64,000 nucleotides of DNA, from assembly GCA_016711095.1 (NCBI GenBank), contig JADJTP010000001.1, positions 248,001 through 312,000 on the forward strand, read 5' to 3'. Below are positions 6,776 through 15,376 of this stretch, piece after piece (position 1 is the stretch's first letter; every line of letters begins with the position of its first letter). Below the pieces are notes generated by a model. It was not told where the DNA came from and searched no databases. It saw nothing but the letters and a program-made list of their open reading frames with translations. The stretch comes from Actinomycetales bacterium (GTDB taxonomy: Bacteria; Actinomycetota; Actinomycetes; Actinomycetales; Dermatophilaceae). The position numbers and the translations under genes are program-made.

Positions 6776-9211
6776 CTAGCCGGCTGCCGCTGCCGGAGCG
6801 GGCACCGGTACCGGCACGGGCACCGGGTCCGGGGCCGGTACGGGCGGTGGCGGGGCCGGCGCAGGACCTTGCGAGACGAGGATCCTGACCACCGAGCCAC
6901 GGGTCGCGGTGGTGCGCGGCGACGTGCCCACGACCGTCCCTACCCGATAGTTGGAATAGACCTTGGTCGCCGACGCGACGAACCCAGCCTGAGCGAGCAG
7001 AGCGCGCGCGTCTTCGACCGACCTGCGGGCGACGTTGGGGATGTCGATCTTCTCGCCCTCGGTGACCTTGGTGCTCGGCGGGGTGAACGGGGTCTTGGGC
7101 TGGTCGGCAAGAGCCCGATCCATGATCGCTTTCCAGATCGGCGCGGCGATCGTCGCACCGAAGATCGAGCCGAAGCGACCGGCCGAACATCCCTTGGTCT
7201 CACCCATCGGACGCAGGCAGATGTTGCTCAGGACGCGGGAGTTGTTCTTGTCGTCGGGGGTGCCGACCCAGACCGCCGTCGACAACTGGGGGGTGTAGCC
7301 GACGAACCACGTCTCGTTCTTGCCGTCGGTCGTCCCCGTCTTGCCGACCGCCGGACGCCCGCCGGCCAGCGAGGCGTTGTCGGCAGTGCCCCCGGGCTCC
7401 ATGACACCCTTAAGCAACGTCGTGACGCCGCGGGCGACATCGGCGTCGACCCGTTGCTCGCAGCGGCTGCCCAGGGCTGGCAGGGGGAGCGGCTTGTTAT
7501 CCTTGATGATCGACATCACCGGGACGGGCGGACAATAGATGCCGTCGTTGGCCAGCGTCTGATAGCTGCTCGCGAGGGTCATCGGCGAGACCGACCAGCT
7601 GCCGAGGATGATCGCCGACGGGTAGGACGGAAGGATCTTGCCGTTGCCCTGATGCAGTCCCATCCGATAGGACGTCTCGCGGATCTTGCATGGATCACCG
7701 CCGAGTTGGACCGCCAAGCCGACGAACGCCGAGTTGATCGACTGTGCAGTCGCCTTCGCGAGCGGGATGTCGCCGTCGCCGGTGGCGTGGTCGTTCTTCA
7801 CCGACCACGGGGTGCTGCCGACGCCGCACTCGCCCTTGATCTCCTTGTTGGTGAACTGCGCTGGGCTGCTTGGCGACGAGGCCTTGGCGTAGACGCTGCT
7901 ACTCGTCGGCCAGCCCGCCTCGAGGGCGGTCACCAGCCCGAAGACCTTGGCGGTCGAGCCGAAGGAGAATCCGAGGCTGCCTCCATAGATGCTGTCGACC
8001 GCCCAGTTGACGGCCGTCTCGGAGGGGTTGGCGGGTTTGACGTTGTAGTTGGTGTTCTGCGATATCGCCTTGACAGCACCGGTCTTGACGTCGATCACAG
8101 CGGCTGCCGACCCGAGAGCCGCGTCGTTGCCGGCCGGGACCCGCCTGAGAACCTCTTCGTAACTCGCCCTCATGATGGCCGGGTCGAGGGTGGTCTGGAT
8201 GGTGAGTCCACCGCGATAGATCGCCTGGATGCGCTTGGCCTCGCTGGTGCCGAGCACCGGATCGAGCGATGGATCGATCTTGAGCCAGGCCAGCACATAG
8301 TCGCAGAAGTACGGGTAGTCCGAGTGCTGACACGAGTTCTTGGCGGGGGTCGGGCGCATGATGTCGGCCAGCGGGACATCCTTGGCGGCCTTTGCCTCGG
8401 CGGCGGTGACGACGCCGATCTCGGCCATCCGGTCGATCACCACGTTGCGGCGGGCCAGCGCCTTGTCCGGGAAGTTGATCGGGTCGGTCGTCCCCGGGTT
8501 CTGGACGATTCCGGCGAGCAAGGCCGCTTCGGTGAGGTTGAGCGTCTTGGCGCTGTGCCCGAAATAGTGCTGCGAGGCGGCCTCGACCCCGTATGCCCGG
8601 TCACCGTAGTAGACGAGATTGAGATAGCCCTCGAGGATTTGGTCCTTGGTCAATGACTTCTCGAGTTGAATGGCGTATTTGAGCTCTTGAATCTTGCGGC
8701 CGTAATTCTGCGCCGTCGCGGCCCGCGCACCCGCCTTGTCACCGGCCCGCAGCGCATTCTCTTGAAGGGTGATCTTGACGTATTGCTGCGTCAGGGACGA
8801 CCCGCCCCCAGTCACAGCACCCGAGGTCTGGTTGGCGATGAAAGCGCGCAGGATTCCCTGCAGATCGGCCCCACCGTGCTCATAGAAGCGGTGGTCCTCG
8901 ATCGCCACCTGCGCCTGGCGCATGATCGGCGCGATCTCGGCGATCGGGACGATGACCCGGTTCTCGTCGTAGGGCGTAGCGATCTTGCTGCCGTCGGCAG
9001 CGAGGATGACGGACTGCTCGGACAGCGGCGACGTCGTGAACTCCTCGGGCAGCGCGTCGAAGAGGTCGACGGCCGTACGCACGCTCCCGCCGATCGCGCC
9101 GACGGCCGGCATGAACAGCCCGGCTGCGAGGAAGCCGGCGACGACCGCGGCAGCCAAGAGAGCCCCTAGGAGGCTGACCACGCCACCCACGTTCGTCGCA
9201 CGTCCAGACAT
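6776..9211 (-). CDS. Class A penicillin-binding protein with C-terminal PASTA domain (PonA2-like)
   Basis: 811 residues. One N-terminal membrane segment (LLGALLAAAVVAGFLAAGLF). Next is a GT51 glycosyltransferase domain (EDHRFYEHGGADLQGI with the catalytic Glu), then a transpeptidase domain with STAK (active Ser), SIN and KTGTTDGKN. One PASTA repeat follows (IPNVARRSVEDARALL) and a Pro-Val-rich tail. It polymerises and cross-links peptidoglycan outside the membrane. The neighbours whiB (divergent) and metallophosphoesterase reproduce the M. tuberculosis ponA2 locus. The tail is encoded by a GC-rich repeat of the CCGGTACCGG type at about 6786-6850. Confidence 0.92.
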   Translation of the reverse strand: MSGRATNVGGVVSLLGALLAAAVVAGFLAAGLFMPAVGAIGGSVRTAVDLFDALPEEFTTSPLSEQSVILAADGSKIATPYDENRVIVPIAEIAPIMRQAQVAIEDHRFYEHGGADLQGILRAFIANQTSGAVTGGGSSLTQQYVKITLQENALRAGDKAGARAATAQNYGRKIQELKYAIQLEKSLTKDQILEGYLNLVYYGDRAYGVEAASQHYFGHSAKTLNLTEAALLAGIVQNPGTTDPINFPDKALARRNVVIDRMAEIGVVTAAEAKAAKDVPLADIMRPTPAKNSCQHSDYPYFCDYVLAWLKIDPSLDPVLGTSEAKRIQAIYRGGLTIQTTLDPAIMRASYEEVLRRVPAGNDAALGSAAAVIDVKTGAVKAISQNTNYNVKPANPSETAVNWAVDSIYGGSLGFSFGSTAKVFGLVTALEAGWPTSSSVYAKASSPSSPAQFTNKEIKGECGVGSTPWSVKNDHATGDGDIPLAKATAQSINSAFVGLAVQLGGDPCKIRETSYRMGLHQGNGKILPSYPSAIILGSWSVSPMTLASSYQTLANDGIYCPPVPVMSIIKDNKPLPLPALGSRCEQRVDADVARGVTTLLKGVMEPGGTADNASLAGGRPAVGKTGTTDGKNETWFVGYTPQLSTAVWVGTPDDKNNSRVLSNICLRPMGETKGCSAGRFGSIFGATIAAPIWKAIMDRALADQPKTPFTPPSTKVTEGEKIDIPNVARRSVEDARALLAQAGFVASATKVYSNYRVGTVVGTSPRTTATRGSVVRILVSQGPAPAPPPPVPAPDPVPVPVPVPAPAAAAG

Positions 9212-9352
9212 GCGCCAAGGGTAACCCCCGAGGCGGTATCAGCACGCCCGCGACGCCCTCCTTGAGATATGCCGCGCGTCCGGCGCCGATGCGATCGCCG
9301 GGCAGCGCGGCACACAAGCACCAACCCGAGTGTCACCTGGATCTGTCGACAA

Positions 9353-9382
9353 GTCAGGACTAGTCAGGACTGGTCAGGACTA
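9353..9382. repeat. Three tandem 10-bp repeats in the ponA/whiB intergenic region
   Basis: GTCAGGACTA, GTCAGGACTG, GTCAGGACTA are directly abutting, with a degenerate fourth unit starting GTCC. The 10-bp period puts copies on one face of the helix, as expected for a cooperative binding site. The rest of 9212-9503 shows no gene. Confidence 0.85.
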
Positions 9383-9503
9383 GTCCGCAGCTGGCAGGGA
9401 TCACCCGATCGGGCCATGGTGATCGATTCTCGAGTTGCCCTAATGTAACGAATCGGACAGATGGGCGGCTCGTTACCTATGTGGTGCGGGAAAGAAGGTA
9501 GTG

Positions 9504-9821
9504 ATGACGGCTCCAGTCGTCCGAGGCGCAATGCGTACCGATTGGGCGGGTCTTGGCGCGTGCGTGACAAGCGACCCCGACGCCCTCTTTGTCAAGGGGG
9601 CCGCGCAACAGCAGGCAAAGACCGTATGCCAGCGGTGTCCAGTCGTCGCCGAATGCCTGGCCGAGGCCCTTGACCATCGCACCGAGTTCGGTGTGTGGGG
9701 CGGGATGACCGAGCGAGAGCGCCGAGCGTTGTTGCGCCAGAACCCCAAGGTGACCTCGTGGTGGCAGCTCTTCTCGGCCGCTGGCGCCGGACGGACTGCC
9801 GCACACACCGTGGCGAGCTGA
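9504..9821 (+). CDS. WhiB-family iron-sulfur regulator (WhiB4-like)
   Basis: 105 residues. Four conserved Cys ligate a 4Fe-4S cluster: one in GACVTSDPDALF, then VCQRCPVVAEC (CxxC, then CxxxxxC). The GVWGG turn and an R-rich helix (MTERERRALL) follow. WhiB proteins sense oxygen, NO or redox state and bind DNA or sigma-A. Divergence from ponA and closeness to two ArsA-type ATPases reproduce the whiB4 locus of mycobacteria. ATG 9504 sits 5 nt behind an AAGAAGG ribosome site; GTG 9501 is a possible alternative. Confidence 0.88.
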   Translation: MTAPVVRGAMRTDWAGLGACVTSDPDALFVKGAAQQQAKTVCQRCPVVAECLAEALDHRTEFGVWGGMTERERRALLRQNPKVTSWWQLFSAAGAGRTAAHTVAS

Positions 9822-9888
9822 GGGCTCCGACTCCGACGACCTCGATCCCGCGATGCGGAGCATCGTCGGCGGCTGAGCACAGCAGGTT

Positions 9889-11010
9889 TCAGCCTGCCAG
9901 TTGAGCGCCGATCTCCCTCAACCCGGCGACGTCGTGGACATCCTGGGCAAGCGCGGCCACCTCGACCACAGGGATACCTGGGTGTCCGGCGGTGAACCGG
10001 CGAACCAGGGCGCGGTGCCGGACCGCCAACTCGGCCACATCCGCGTGCACGAGCAACGCCGCCGCGCTGGCCGTCCGCCCCTGCTCGGTCAGGGCGTCGG
10101 CCGCATCGAGGGCCCGAGCGGCGGTGAGCCCCCGGGCCGCGTTGGGCTGCATTCGGTTGACGACGACTCCAGCCAGCGGCATACCGTCCTTGGCGAGGCG
10201 GGCGACGAAGTAGCTGGCCTCCCGGAGGGCGTCACGTTCGGGAGCCGCGACCACGAGGAAGGCCGTGCCTCCCTCCTTGAGCAGCGCATAGGTGAGGTCG
10301 GCACGCTCACGGAACCCGCCGAACATCGTGTCGAGTGCGTTGACGAATGTCTGCACGTCGCGCAACATCTCGCCGCCGAGGACGGTTGTCAGGGTCTTGG
10401 TGACCAACCCGATGCCGAAGTTGACGATCTTGAGCCCGGCGCGGCCCCCCAGCTTCGCCGGCGCGGCGATGAGCCGGATGAACCGGCCGTCCAGGAACGA
10501 CCCGAGCCGCTTGGGCGCGTCGAGGAAGTCCAGCGCTGAGCGGGAGGGGGCGTGTCGACGACGATGAGATCCCAGGTGCCTTGCCGGTCGGCGATGGCCC
10601 GCAGTTGCCCGGAGCTTCTCCATCGCCATGTATTCCTGGGTGCCGGCGAAGGACGAGGAGACCGCCTGATAGAAGGGGTTGGCGAGGATCTGCTCGGCCG
10701 CCTCGGGCGTCGAGTGGGAGAGCACCACCTCGTCGAAGGTCCGCTTCATGTCGAGCATCATCGCGTCGAGGGAGCCGGTCGTCCCGGGCGGCAGGTTGCG
10801 TACGGCGCGCGGCACGTTGTCCAGCTCGGTGAGCCCGAGGGACTGGGCGAGCCGGCGCGCCGGGTCGATGGTGAGCACCACGACCCGCCGCCCCAACTCC
10901 GCGGCGCGCAAGGCCAGCGCTGCTGCCGTGGTCGTCTTGCCGACTCCGCCGCTGCCGCAACAGACGACGATCCTGGTATGCCGGTCGTTCAACAACGCGT
11001 CGACATCCAA
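9889..11010 (-). CDS. ArsA/GET3-like anion-transporting ATPase, second copy (Rv3680-like), with a local double frameshift
   Basis: The Walker A is a deviant P-loop, GSGGVGKTTTAAALAL, and TIDPARRLAQSLGL follows. Residues about 135-155 read as nonsense (TAGHRRPARHLGSHRRR). Removing one G from the CCGGG after EKL and adding one C to the five-C run before TCCCGC restores RQLRAIADRQGTWDLIVVDT and then PPSRSALDFLDAP, the switch motif every homologue has. Those two indels, about 70 nt apart, cancel, so the frame recovers. As written the protein would lack the DTPP motif. Paired with the next gene; mycobacterial homologues act as a heterodimer under redox stress. Confidence 0.8.
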   Translation of the reverse strand: MDVDALLNDRHTRIVVCCGSGGVGKTTTAAALALRAAELGRRVVVLTIDPARRLAQSLGLTELDNVPRAVRNLPPGTTGSLDAMMLDMKRTFDEVVLSHSTPEAAEQILANPFYQAVSSSFAGTQEYMAMEKLRATAGHRRPARHLGSHRRRHAPSRSALDFLDAPKRLGSFLDGRFIRLIAAPAKLGGRAGLKIVNFGIGLVTKTLTTVLGGEMLRDVQTFVNALDTMFGGFRERADLTYALLKEGGTAFLVVAAPERDALREASYFVARLAKDGMPLAGVVVNRMQPNAARGLTAARALDAADALTEQGRTASAAALLVHADVAELAVRHRALVRRFTAGHPGIPVVEVAALAQDVHDVAGLREIGAQLAG

Positions 11011-11026
11011 GACCGAAGGCGAAGTG

Positions 11027-12040
11027 TCACGGGACCATCCCCTGCTCAGCCAGCAGGCCGGCGATCTCGGTCACCGCATCGAGGTCGATGCCCTCGACGA
11101 CGAAGGGCACGGTGACCAACGGTCGGCCGAGGTCCTCGAGGACGGCGAGCTGTTTCTGCTCGAGGGTGACTCGCTCGCCGTGCCGGCGAACCTGCTCGAG
11201 GAGGCCGGCGACCGTGGCGGGCGACGGGTCCAGCCCCACCGAGCGAAGGTCGCGCGCCAACTCGTCGGGGTCCAACTGCGCGACCGCTTCGGTGTCGGCG
11301 CCACGCGCCTGGTTGATGATGACCGCCCCGACCGGCATCCCGATGGCGCTCAGGTCGCCGATCGCGTCGACGGTCTCCTGCACCGGCATCTCCTCCAAGA
11401 GGGTGACGACATGGACCCGGGTCGCGCCCGAGCGCAACAGCTCGTTGACCGAGTCGCCCTGATGCCGGATCGGGCCGACCCGGGCCAGCCCGGCCACCTC
11501 CGAGCCGACCGACAGGAAGCGCGAGATCCGTCCGGTCGGCGGAGCGTCGAGGACGATCGCGTCGTAGGCCAGATCCTCCGGCGCGCTGCCCCGGTGGTGT
11601 TTCTTGTCCAGGCGGCGCCGACTGGCTTCGTAGACCCGGCCGATGAGCAACACGTCGCGCACCCCCGGCGCGATGGTCGTCGCGAAATCGATCGCCCCGA
11701 ACCGCTCGAGGACCCCACCGGCCCGGCCGAGCTTGTAGAACAGCTGGAGGTATTCCAGCAGCGCGGCCTTGGGATCGACAGCCAGCCCGATGACCTCACC
11801 ACCGTGCGGCGCGCCGACCACCCGGACCTCGGTGGTCGGCAACGGCGGAACGTCGAAGGTCTGGCTGATCCCTTGGCGGTCTTCGACCTCGGCGAGCAAC
11901 ACCCGCTTGCCTTGGCCGGCGAGCGCCACCGCCAGCGCCGCCGCCACCGTCGTCTTGCCGGTGCCGCCCTTGCCGGTGACAACGTGCAGCCGGACGCCCG
12001 GGAAACCGTCGGCCAGCAGCGAGTCGGCGGCGAACGGCAT
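11027..12040 (-). CDS. ArsA/GET3-like anion-transporting ATPase, first copy (Rv3679-like)
   Basis: 337 residues starting MPFAADSLLADGFPGV. The P-loop is VTGKGGTGKTTVAAALAVAL, the switch motif LDAPPTGRISRFL, and VVIINQ-like and VPFVVEGID segments follow. The family uses ATP-driven dimer closure; arsenite pumping is not implied, since no ArsB is nearby. The ATG at 12040 lies inside one arm of an 8-bp inverted pair of the GTATGCCG octamer (12035-12056), so the start could be partly hidden in a hairpin. The stop is 17 nt before the second ATPase. Confidence 0.85.
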   Translation of the reverse strand: MPFAADSLLADGFPGVRLHVVTGKGGTGKTTVAAALAVALAGQGKRVLLAEVEDRQGISQTFDVPPLPTTEVRVVGAPHGGEVIGLAVDPKAALLEYLQLFYKLGRAGGVLERFGAIDFATTIAPGVRDVLLIGRVYEASRRRLDKKHHRGSAPEDLAYDAIVLDAPPTGRISRFLSVGSEVAGLARVGPIRHQGDSVNELLRSGATRVHVVTLLEEMPVQETVDAIGDLSAIGMPVGAVIINQARGADTEAVAQLDPDELARDLRSVGLDPSPATVAGLLEQVRRHGERVTLEQKQLAVLEDLGRPLVTVPFVVEGIDLDAVTEIAGLLAEQGMVP

Positions 12041-12056
12041 ACCCCAATGTATGCCG
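12035..12056. repeat. Inverted pair of the GTATGCCG octamer (8-bp arms, 6-nt loop)
   Basis: CGGCATAC (12035-12042), CCCAAT, GTATGCCG (12049-12056). It lies between divergent genes and covers the ATPase start codon. See the window-wide octamer feature. Confidence 0.95.
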
Positions 12057-12122
12057 CCCGGGCGCCGCATCGCGCCCCGCGGCCACGGCGAGGGCGGCCG
12101 GTCCGCGGCTAGAGTGACCGCT

Positions 12123-12287
12123 ATGACCCAGTGGGAGTATGCGACCGTGCCGCTCATGATCCATGCCACGAAGGCGATCCTCGACAACTGGGGGGTTGAC
12201 GGCTGGGAGCTCGTGCAGGTCGTGCCCGGCCCCGACGGCAACGGGCTGGTCGCCTATCTCAAGCGCCAAAAGCCCGGGAGCGCGTAG
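12123..12287 (+). CDS. DUF4177 domain protein (Rv3678A-like)
   Basis: 54 residues: MTQWEYATVPLMIHATKAIL, then DNWGVDGWELVQVVPGPDG and a Lys/Arg-rich end. W-EY at the start and GWELV in the middle are DUF4177 hallmarks. Function unknown. It overlaps the RidA gene by one base (TAGTG) and is conserved in this position in mycobacteria. Confidence 0.8.
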   Translation: MTQWEYATVPLMIHATKAILDNWGVDGWELVQVVPGPDGNGLVAYLKRQKPGSA

Positions 12288-12757
12288 TGAGCGCGGTTGA
12301 AGACCGCCTGGCTGCCCGGGGTCTGACGGTGCCCGACGTCGTGCCACCCGTGGCGGCATACACACCGGCGGTGCGCCAAGGCGACTGGGTGTTTGTGTCA
12401 GGGCAGCTGCCGATGCGTCACGGGACGATGCCGGCCACCGGCAAGGTCGGCGACGGCGACGGGCTCGTCGACCCTTGGCTGGCTAAGGAGCTGGCCCAGA
12501 ACTGCGCACTTAACGCGATCGCAGCCATCAAGTCGGTCGTCGACCTCGACCAGGTCGTGCGGGTTGTCAAGGTCGTCGGTTTCGTCGCAGCCGATCCGTC
12601 GTTCACCGAGGTGCCCGGGGTGATCAACGGGGCGAGCGAGCTCTTCGTCTCCGCCTTCGGCGAGGCTGGCGTGCATGCCCGGTCAGCGATCGGTGTGGCC
12701 ACCTTGCCGCTGGACTCTCCCGTCGAGGTCGAAGTGATCGTCGCCGTCCGCGACTGA
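12287..12757 (+). CDS. RidA/YjgF family protein (Rv3678c-like)
   Basis: 156 residues beginning with GTG. FVSGQLPMR and the C-terminal HARSAIGVATLPLDSPVEVEV match the RidA trimer fold; the Arg in HARSAIG is the substrate-binding Arg of enamine/imine deaminases. This longer subtype is common in actinobacteria and its true substrate is not established. It is translationally coupled to the DUF4177 gene. Confidence 0.85.
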   Translation: MSAVEDRLAARGLTVPDVVPPVAAYTPAVRQGDWVFVSGQLPMRHGTMPATGKVGDGDGLVDPWLAKELAQNCALNAIAAIKSVVDLDQVVRVVKVVGFVAADPSFTEVPGVINGASELFVSAFGEAGVHARSAIGVATLPLDSPVEVEVIVAVRD

Positions 12758-12804
12758 CGAGCGGACTGCTCGGCCAGTCACCCAGCACAGCCAACGCAAG
12801 GACA

Positions 12805-13671
12805 GTGAGGTCAGTGATGATCCGCGACTTCCCCACCGGCAATACTCCGGCGCTGCGGGCCTCGGCGCAGGCCTGGCTGGACGGCAACCAGCCCGCGCCC
12901 CCGGTTGCCCGGCCCGCGGCCACCGTGATGATCGTCCGGGATCGAGCCGACGGCTCGGGCGGGAGCGCGGTCGAGGTGTTCATGCTGCGCCGGGTTGCCT
13001 CGATGGCGTTCGCCCCGAGCACGATGGTCTTTCCCGGTGGCGGGGTCGACGCCCGGGACGGCGCCGAGTTGCCCTGGGCCGGTCCGCCCGTGCTGCTGTG
13101 GCAGGCCCGCTTAGGCTCGGACGACGACTCGACGCGGATGCTCGTCGTGGCGGCGGTCCGCGAGGTCTTCGAGGAATGCGGGGTGCTCTTCGCGAGCGAG
13201 AGTCCCAGCGGTCCGCTGGTCGACGTGTCGACGGCCGAGTGGACGGAGGTGCGTCGGGGGCTGGTCGCGCGCGAACTGTCGCTGAATGACGTCCTACGAC
13301 GGCACGGGCTGGTGCTGCGCACCGACCTGCTGCGGGCCGAGGCCCATTGGGTGACACCGGTATTCGAACCGCGCCGCTTCGACACCCGGTTCTTCGTCGC
13401 GCTCATGCCCGCCGGCCGAGACATCGACGGAGCGACGAGCGAGGCCGACCACAGCGGGTGGTTCGACCCCGCGACGGTGCTCGCCGACGCCGAGGCCGGT
13501 CAAGCCGTCCTGCTCCCTCCGACGGTGGTCTGTCTGGAACACCTGACTCGCGCCGAGTCGGCGCTCGACTTCTTCGACGAGCAACCCGTGATTCGCAAGA
13601 TCATGCCCGAGCTCGCGATCACCGGAGGCAAACGAAGTCGTCATGCGGGTCGACACGAGGCCGTGAGGTGA
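12805..13671 (+). CDS. NUDIX hydrolase with interrupted Nudix box (NUDT19/RP2p-like)
   Basis: 288 residues. FPGGGVDARDGAELP and, after an insertion of about 30 residues, AAVREVFEECGVLF together form the Nudix box. The split box is typical of the NUDT19 (CoA diphosphatase-like) subgroup. It would hydrolyse a nucleoside-diphosphate-linked substrate, possibly acyl-CoA. GTG 12805 is the listed start; an ATG at 12817 (MIRDFPTG) is the likelier one. Its stop overlaps the next start in a GTGA. Confidence 0.8.
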   Translation: MRSVMIRDFPTGNTPALRASAQAWLDGNQPAPPVARPAATVMIVRDRADGSGGSAVEVFMLRRVASMAFAPSTMVFPGGGVDARDGAELPWAGPPVLLWQARLGSDDDSTRMLVVAAVREVFEECGVLFASESPSGPLVDVSTAEWTEVRRGLVARELSLNDVLRRHGLVLRTDLLRAEAHWVTPVFEPRRFDTRFFVALMPAGRDIDGATSEADHSGWFDPATVLADAEAGQAVLLPPTVVCLEHLTRAESALDFFDEQPVIRKIMPELAITGGKRSRHAGRHEAVR

Positions 13672-14474
13672 GCCTTCCGCCGGTCCCGCCGGTGTGGGGG
13701 TCCGGCCAGGTGACCGCGCGCGCCCACTGTGTGCTCGCGCCCAATCCCGGAGTGATGACCCTCGACGGGACCAACACCTGGGTGCTGCGTGAGCCGGGAG
13801 CGCACGAAAGCGTCGTCGTTGATCCCGGCCCGCTCGACGAGAGTCATCTGCGGGCGGTGCTCGACGTCGTCGAACGCGATGGCGGCCGGGTCGGACTGAT
13901 CGTGCTCACCCACGACCACGCCGACCACGCAGAGGCGGCGGTGCGCTTCGCGCAGTTGTCCGGCGCCCGGTGTCGTGCCGTCCGAGCCGGCGGCTTCGGC
14001 CACGACGACCTCGGCGACGGTGACCTACTCCAGGTCGGTGGCCTGGAGTTGCTGGTGATCAGCACTCCCGGGCACACGGCCGACTCGGTGTCCCTCGTGC
14101 TGACCGCCGAATGCGCCGTGCTCACCGGCGACACCGTGCTCGGGCGGGGAACCTCGGTGGTGGCGTGGCCCGACGGCGAGCTCGCGGCATACCTCGCGTC
14201 GTTGGAGCGGCTGGAGGCACTCGTCGGGACCGGCGCCGTCGCGCAGATCCTTCCCGGCCACGGCCCCCACCTGCCTGATGCGGCAGCCGTCGTGCGGTAC
14301 TACCTCACCCACCGCGCCGAGCGGCTCGAGCAGGTGCGGGTGGCCGTGGCACAGGGTGCGCGGACGCCGCGTGAGGTCGTCGAGACCGTGTATGCCGATG
14401 TGCCCCGCGAGGTGTGGGGCGCGGCCGAGTGGTCCGTGCGCGCGCAGTTGGCCTATCTCGCGGAACGCGCCTGA
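13668..14474 (+). CDS. MBL-fold metallo-hydrolase (Rv3677c-like, LACTB2-type)
   Basis: 268 residues. THDHADHAE is the HxHxDH zinc motif, PGHTADSVS and LTGDTVLGRG supply further ligands, and PGHGPHLPDA is the late His. The C-terminal winged-helix-like part is shared with LACTB2/beta-lactamase-like 2 hydrolases, some of which are RNases. Coupled to the upstream NUDIX gene through a GTGA overlap. Confidence 0.88.
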   Translation: MSLPPVPPVWGSGQVTARAHCVLAPNPGVMTLDGTNTWVLREPGAHESVVVDPGPLDESHLRAVLDVVERDGGRVGLIVLTHDHADHAEAAVRFAQLSGARCRAVRAGGFGHDDLGDGDLLQVGGLELLVISTPGHTADSVSLVLTAECAVLTGDTVLGRGTSVVAWPDGELAAYLASLERLEALVGTGAVAQILPGHGPHLPDAAAVVRYYLTHRAERLEQVRVAVAQGARTPREVVETVYADVPREVWGAAEWSVRAQLAYLAERA

Positions 14475-14501
14475 CCGGGTGGGTCGGGGGCCGACCTGCC
14501 G

Positions 14502-15323
14502 TCAGGGCAGATCGATGCGCAGTGCGTGCCCGTCGACGAATGACCCACCGACGGCGCTGATCAGCAGGCGCCGGTCGTCGGTGTATTCGACGAACTCGCC
14601 CGGGTGCAGCGCCGCCCCCGACGCGACGACATAGCCCGCGACGGTGGCGAGCAATTCCCGCACCGCGCTTGGCTGGGCGGACGATCCGCGCACTTCGAGC
14701 TCCTCATGGCCGAAGACACGTAGTCCGCGCGTCGAGCCGCAGGACACCCCAGGGCTCTCCCAGGCGGCCCAGGTGAGCCAGGCGATCTGCCATGGCAGGT
14801 CGTCGCCGGCGGTGTCGACGGCGTTGAGGTAGAAGGACTTCTCATAGACGATGCCTTGGTCGTCGAGATCGATCCCGATGGCGTCGGGGTGGCGCAGCAA
14901 CGCCGCCGACGACCGGACGAACGCTTGGAACAAGGCGGGGGAGGCATCCTCGTGCTGGGCGGCGTCGGCGGCATACATGGCAGTGACGACGAGGTGGGCG
15001 TGGTGATGCGCGACGGTCTCCACGGCCTCCGGCCAGAAGGTGTTGTTGGCGGCATTGGACTCGGCGTTGTGACCGGCCACCGGTCGCGGGACCGACGCGA
15101 TGACGACGTGGACGTCGCCGAGGGCGACCTCAAGGGGATCCTCGGGGGCCGGACCGCGCGAGAGCGTCGCCCCAGGCAGGGTGCTCATGAGCGCGGTCAG
15201 CTCGTCCGCGGTTGCGGCGCGCTCCAGCAGGATGAATCCGAGCAACACGCCCGCCGGCTCGGGGTGGTGAAAGCTGCGTCGCGGGATGGGCAGGCTAGAG
15301 CGGATCTTGTCGAGCAAGCTCAT
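14502..15323 (-). CDS. DUF4261 domain protein
   Basis: 273 residues, starting MSLLDKIRSSLPIPRRSFH. The central region (ANNTFWPEAVETVAHHHAHLVV) and the C-terminal GAALHPGEFVEYTD are features of DUF4261 proteins, whose function is unknown. No signal peptide or membrane segment. Convergent with the MBL gene and next to crp on the same strand. Confidence 0.65.
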   Translation of the reverse strand: MSLLDKIRSSLPIPRRSFHHPEPAGVLLGFILLERAATADELTALMSTLPGATLSRGPAPEDPLEVALGDVHVVIASVPRPVAGHNAESNAANNTFWPEAVETVAHHHAHLVVTAMYAADAAQHEDASPALFQAFVRSSAALLRHPDAIGIDLDDQGIVYEKSFYLNAVDTAGDDLPWQIAWLTWAAWESPGVSCGSTRGLRVFGHEELEVRGSSAQPSAVRELLATVAGYVVASGAALHPGEFVEYTDDRRLLISAVGGSFVDGHALRIDLP

Positions 15324-15376
15324 AGGCCAGACCCCTTCGTCGTCGGCGACGCGCCGTGCCCCGGCTCGCCTCGGTG

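Noticed and set aside
11027..12040. Arsenite efflux ATPase
   Set aside because: No ArsB/ArsD or ars operator is adjacent; synteny indicates the Rv3679/Rv3680 type instead.
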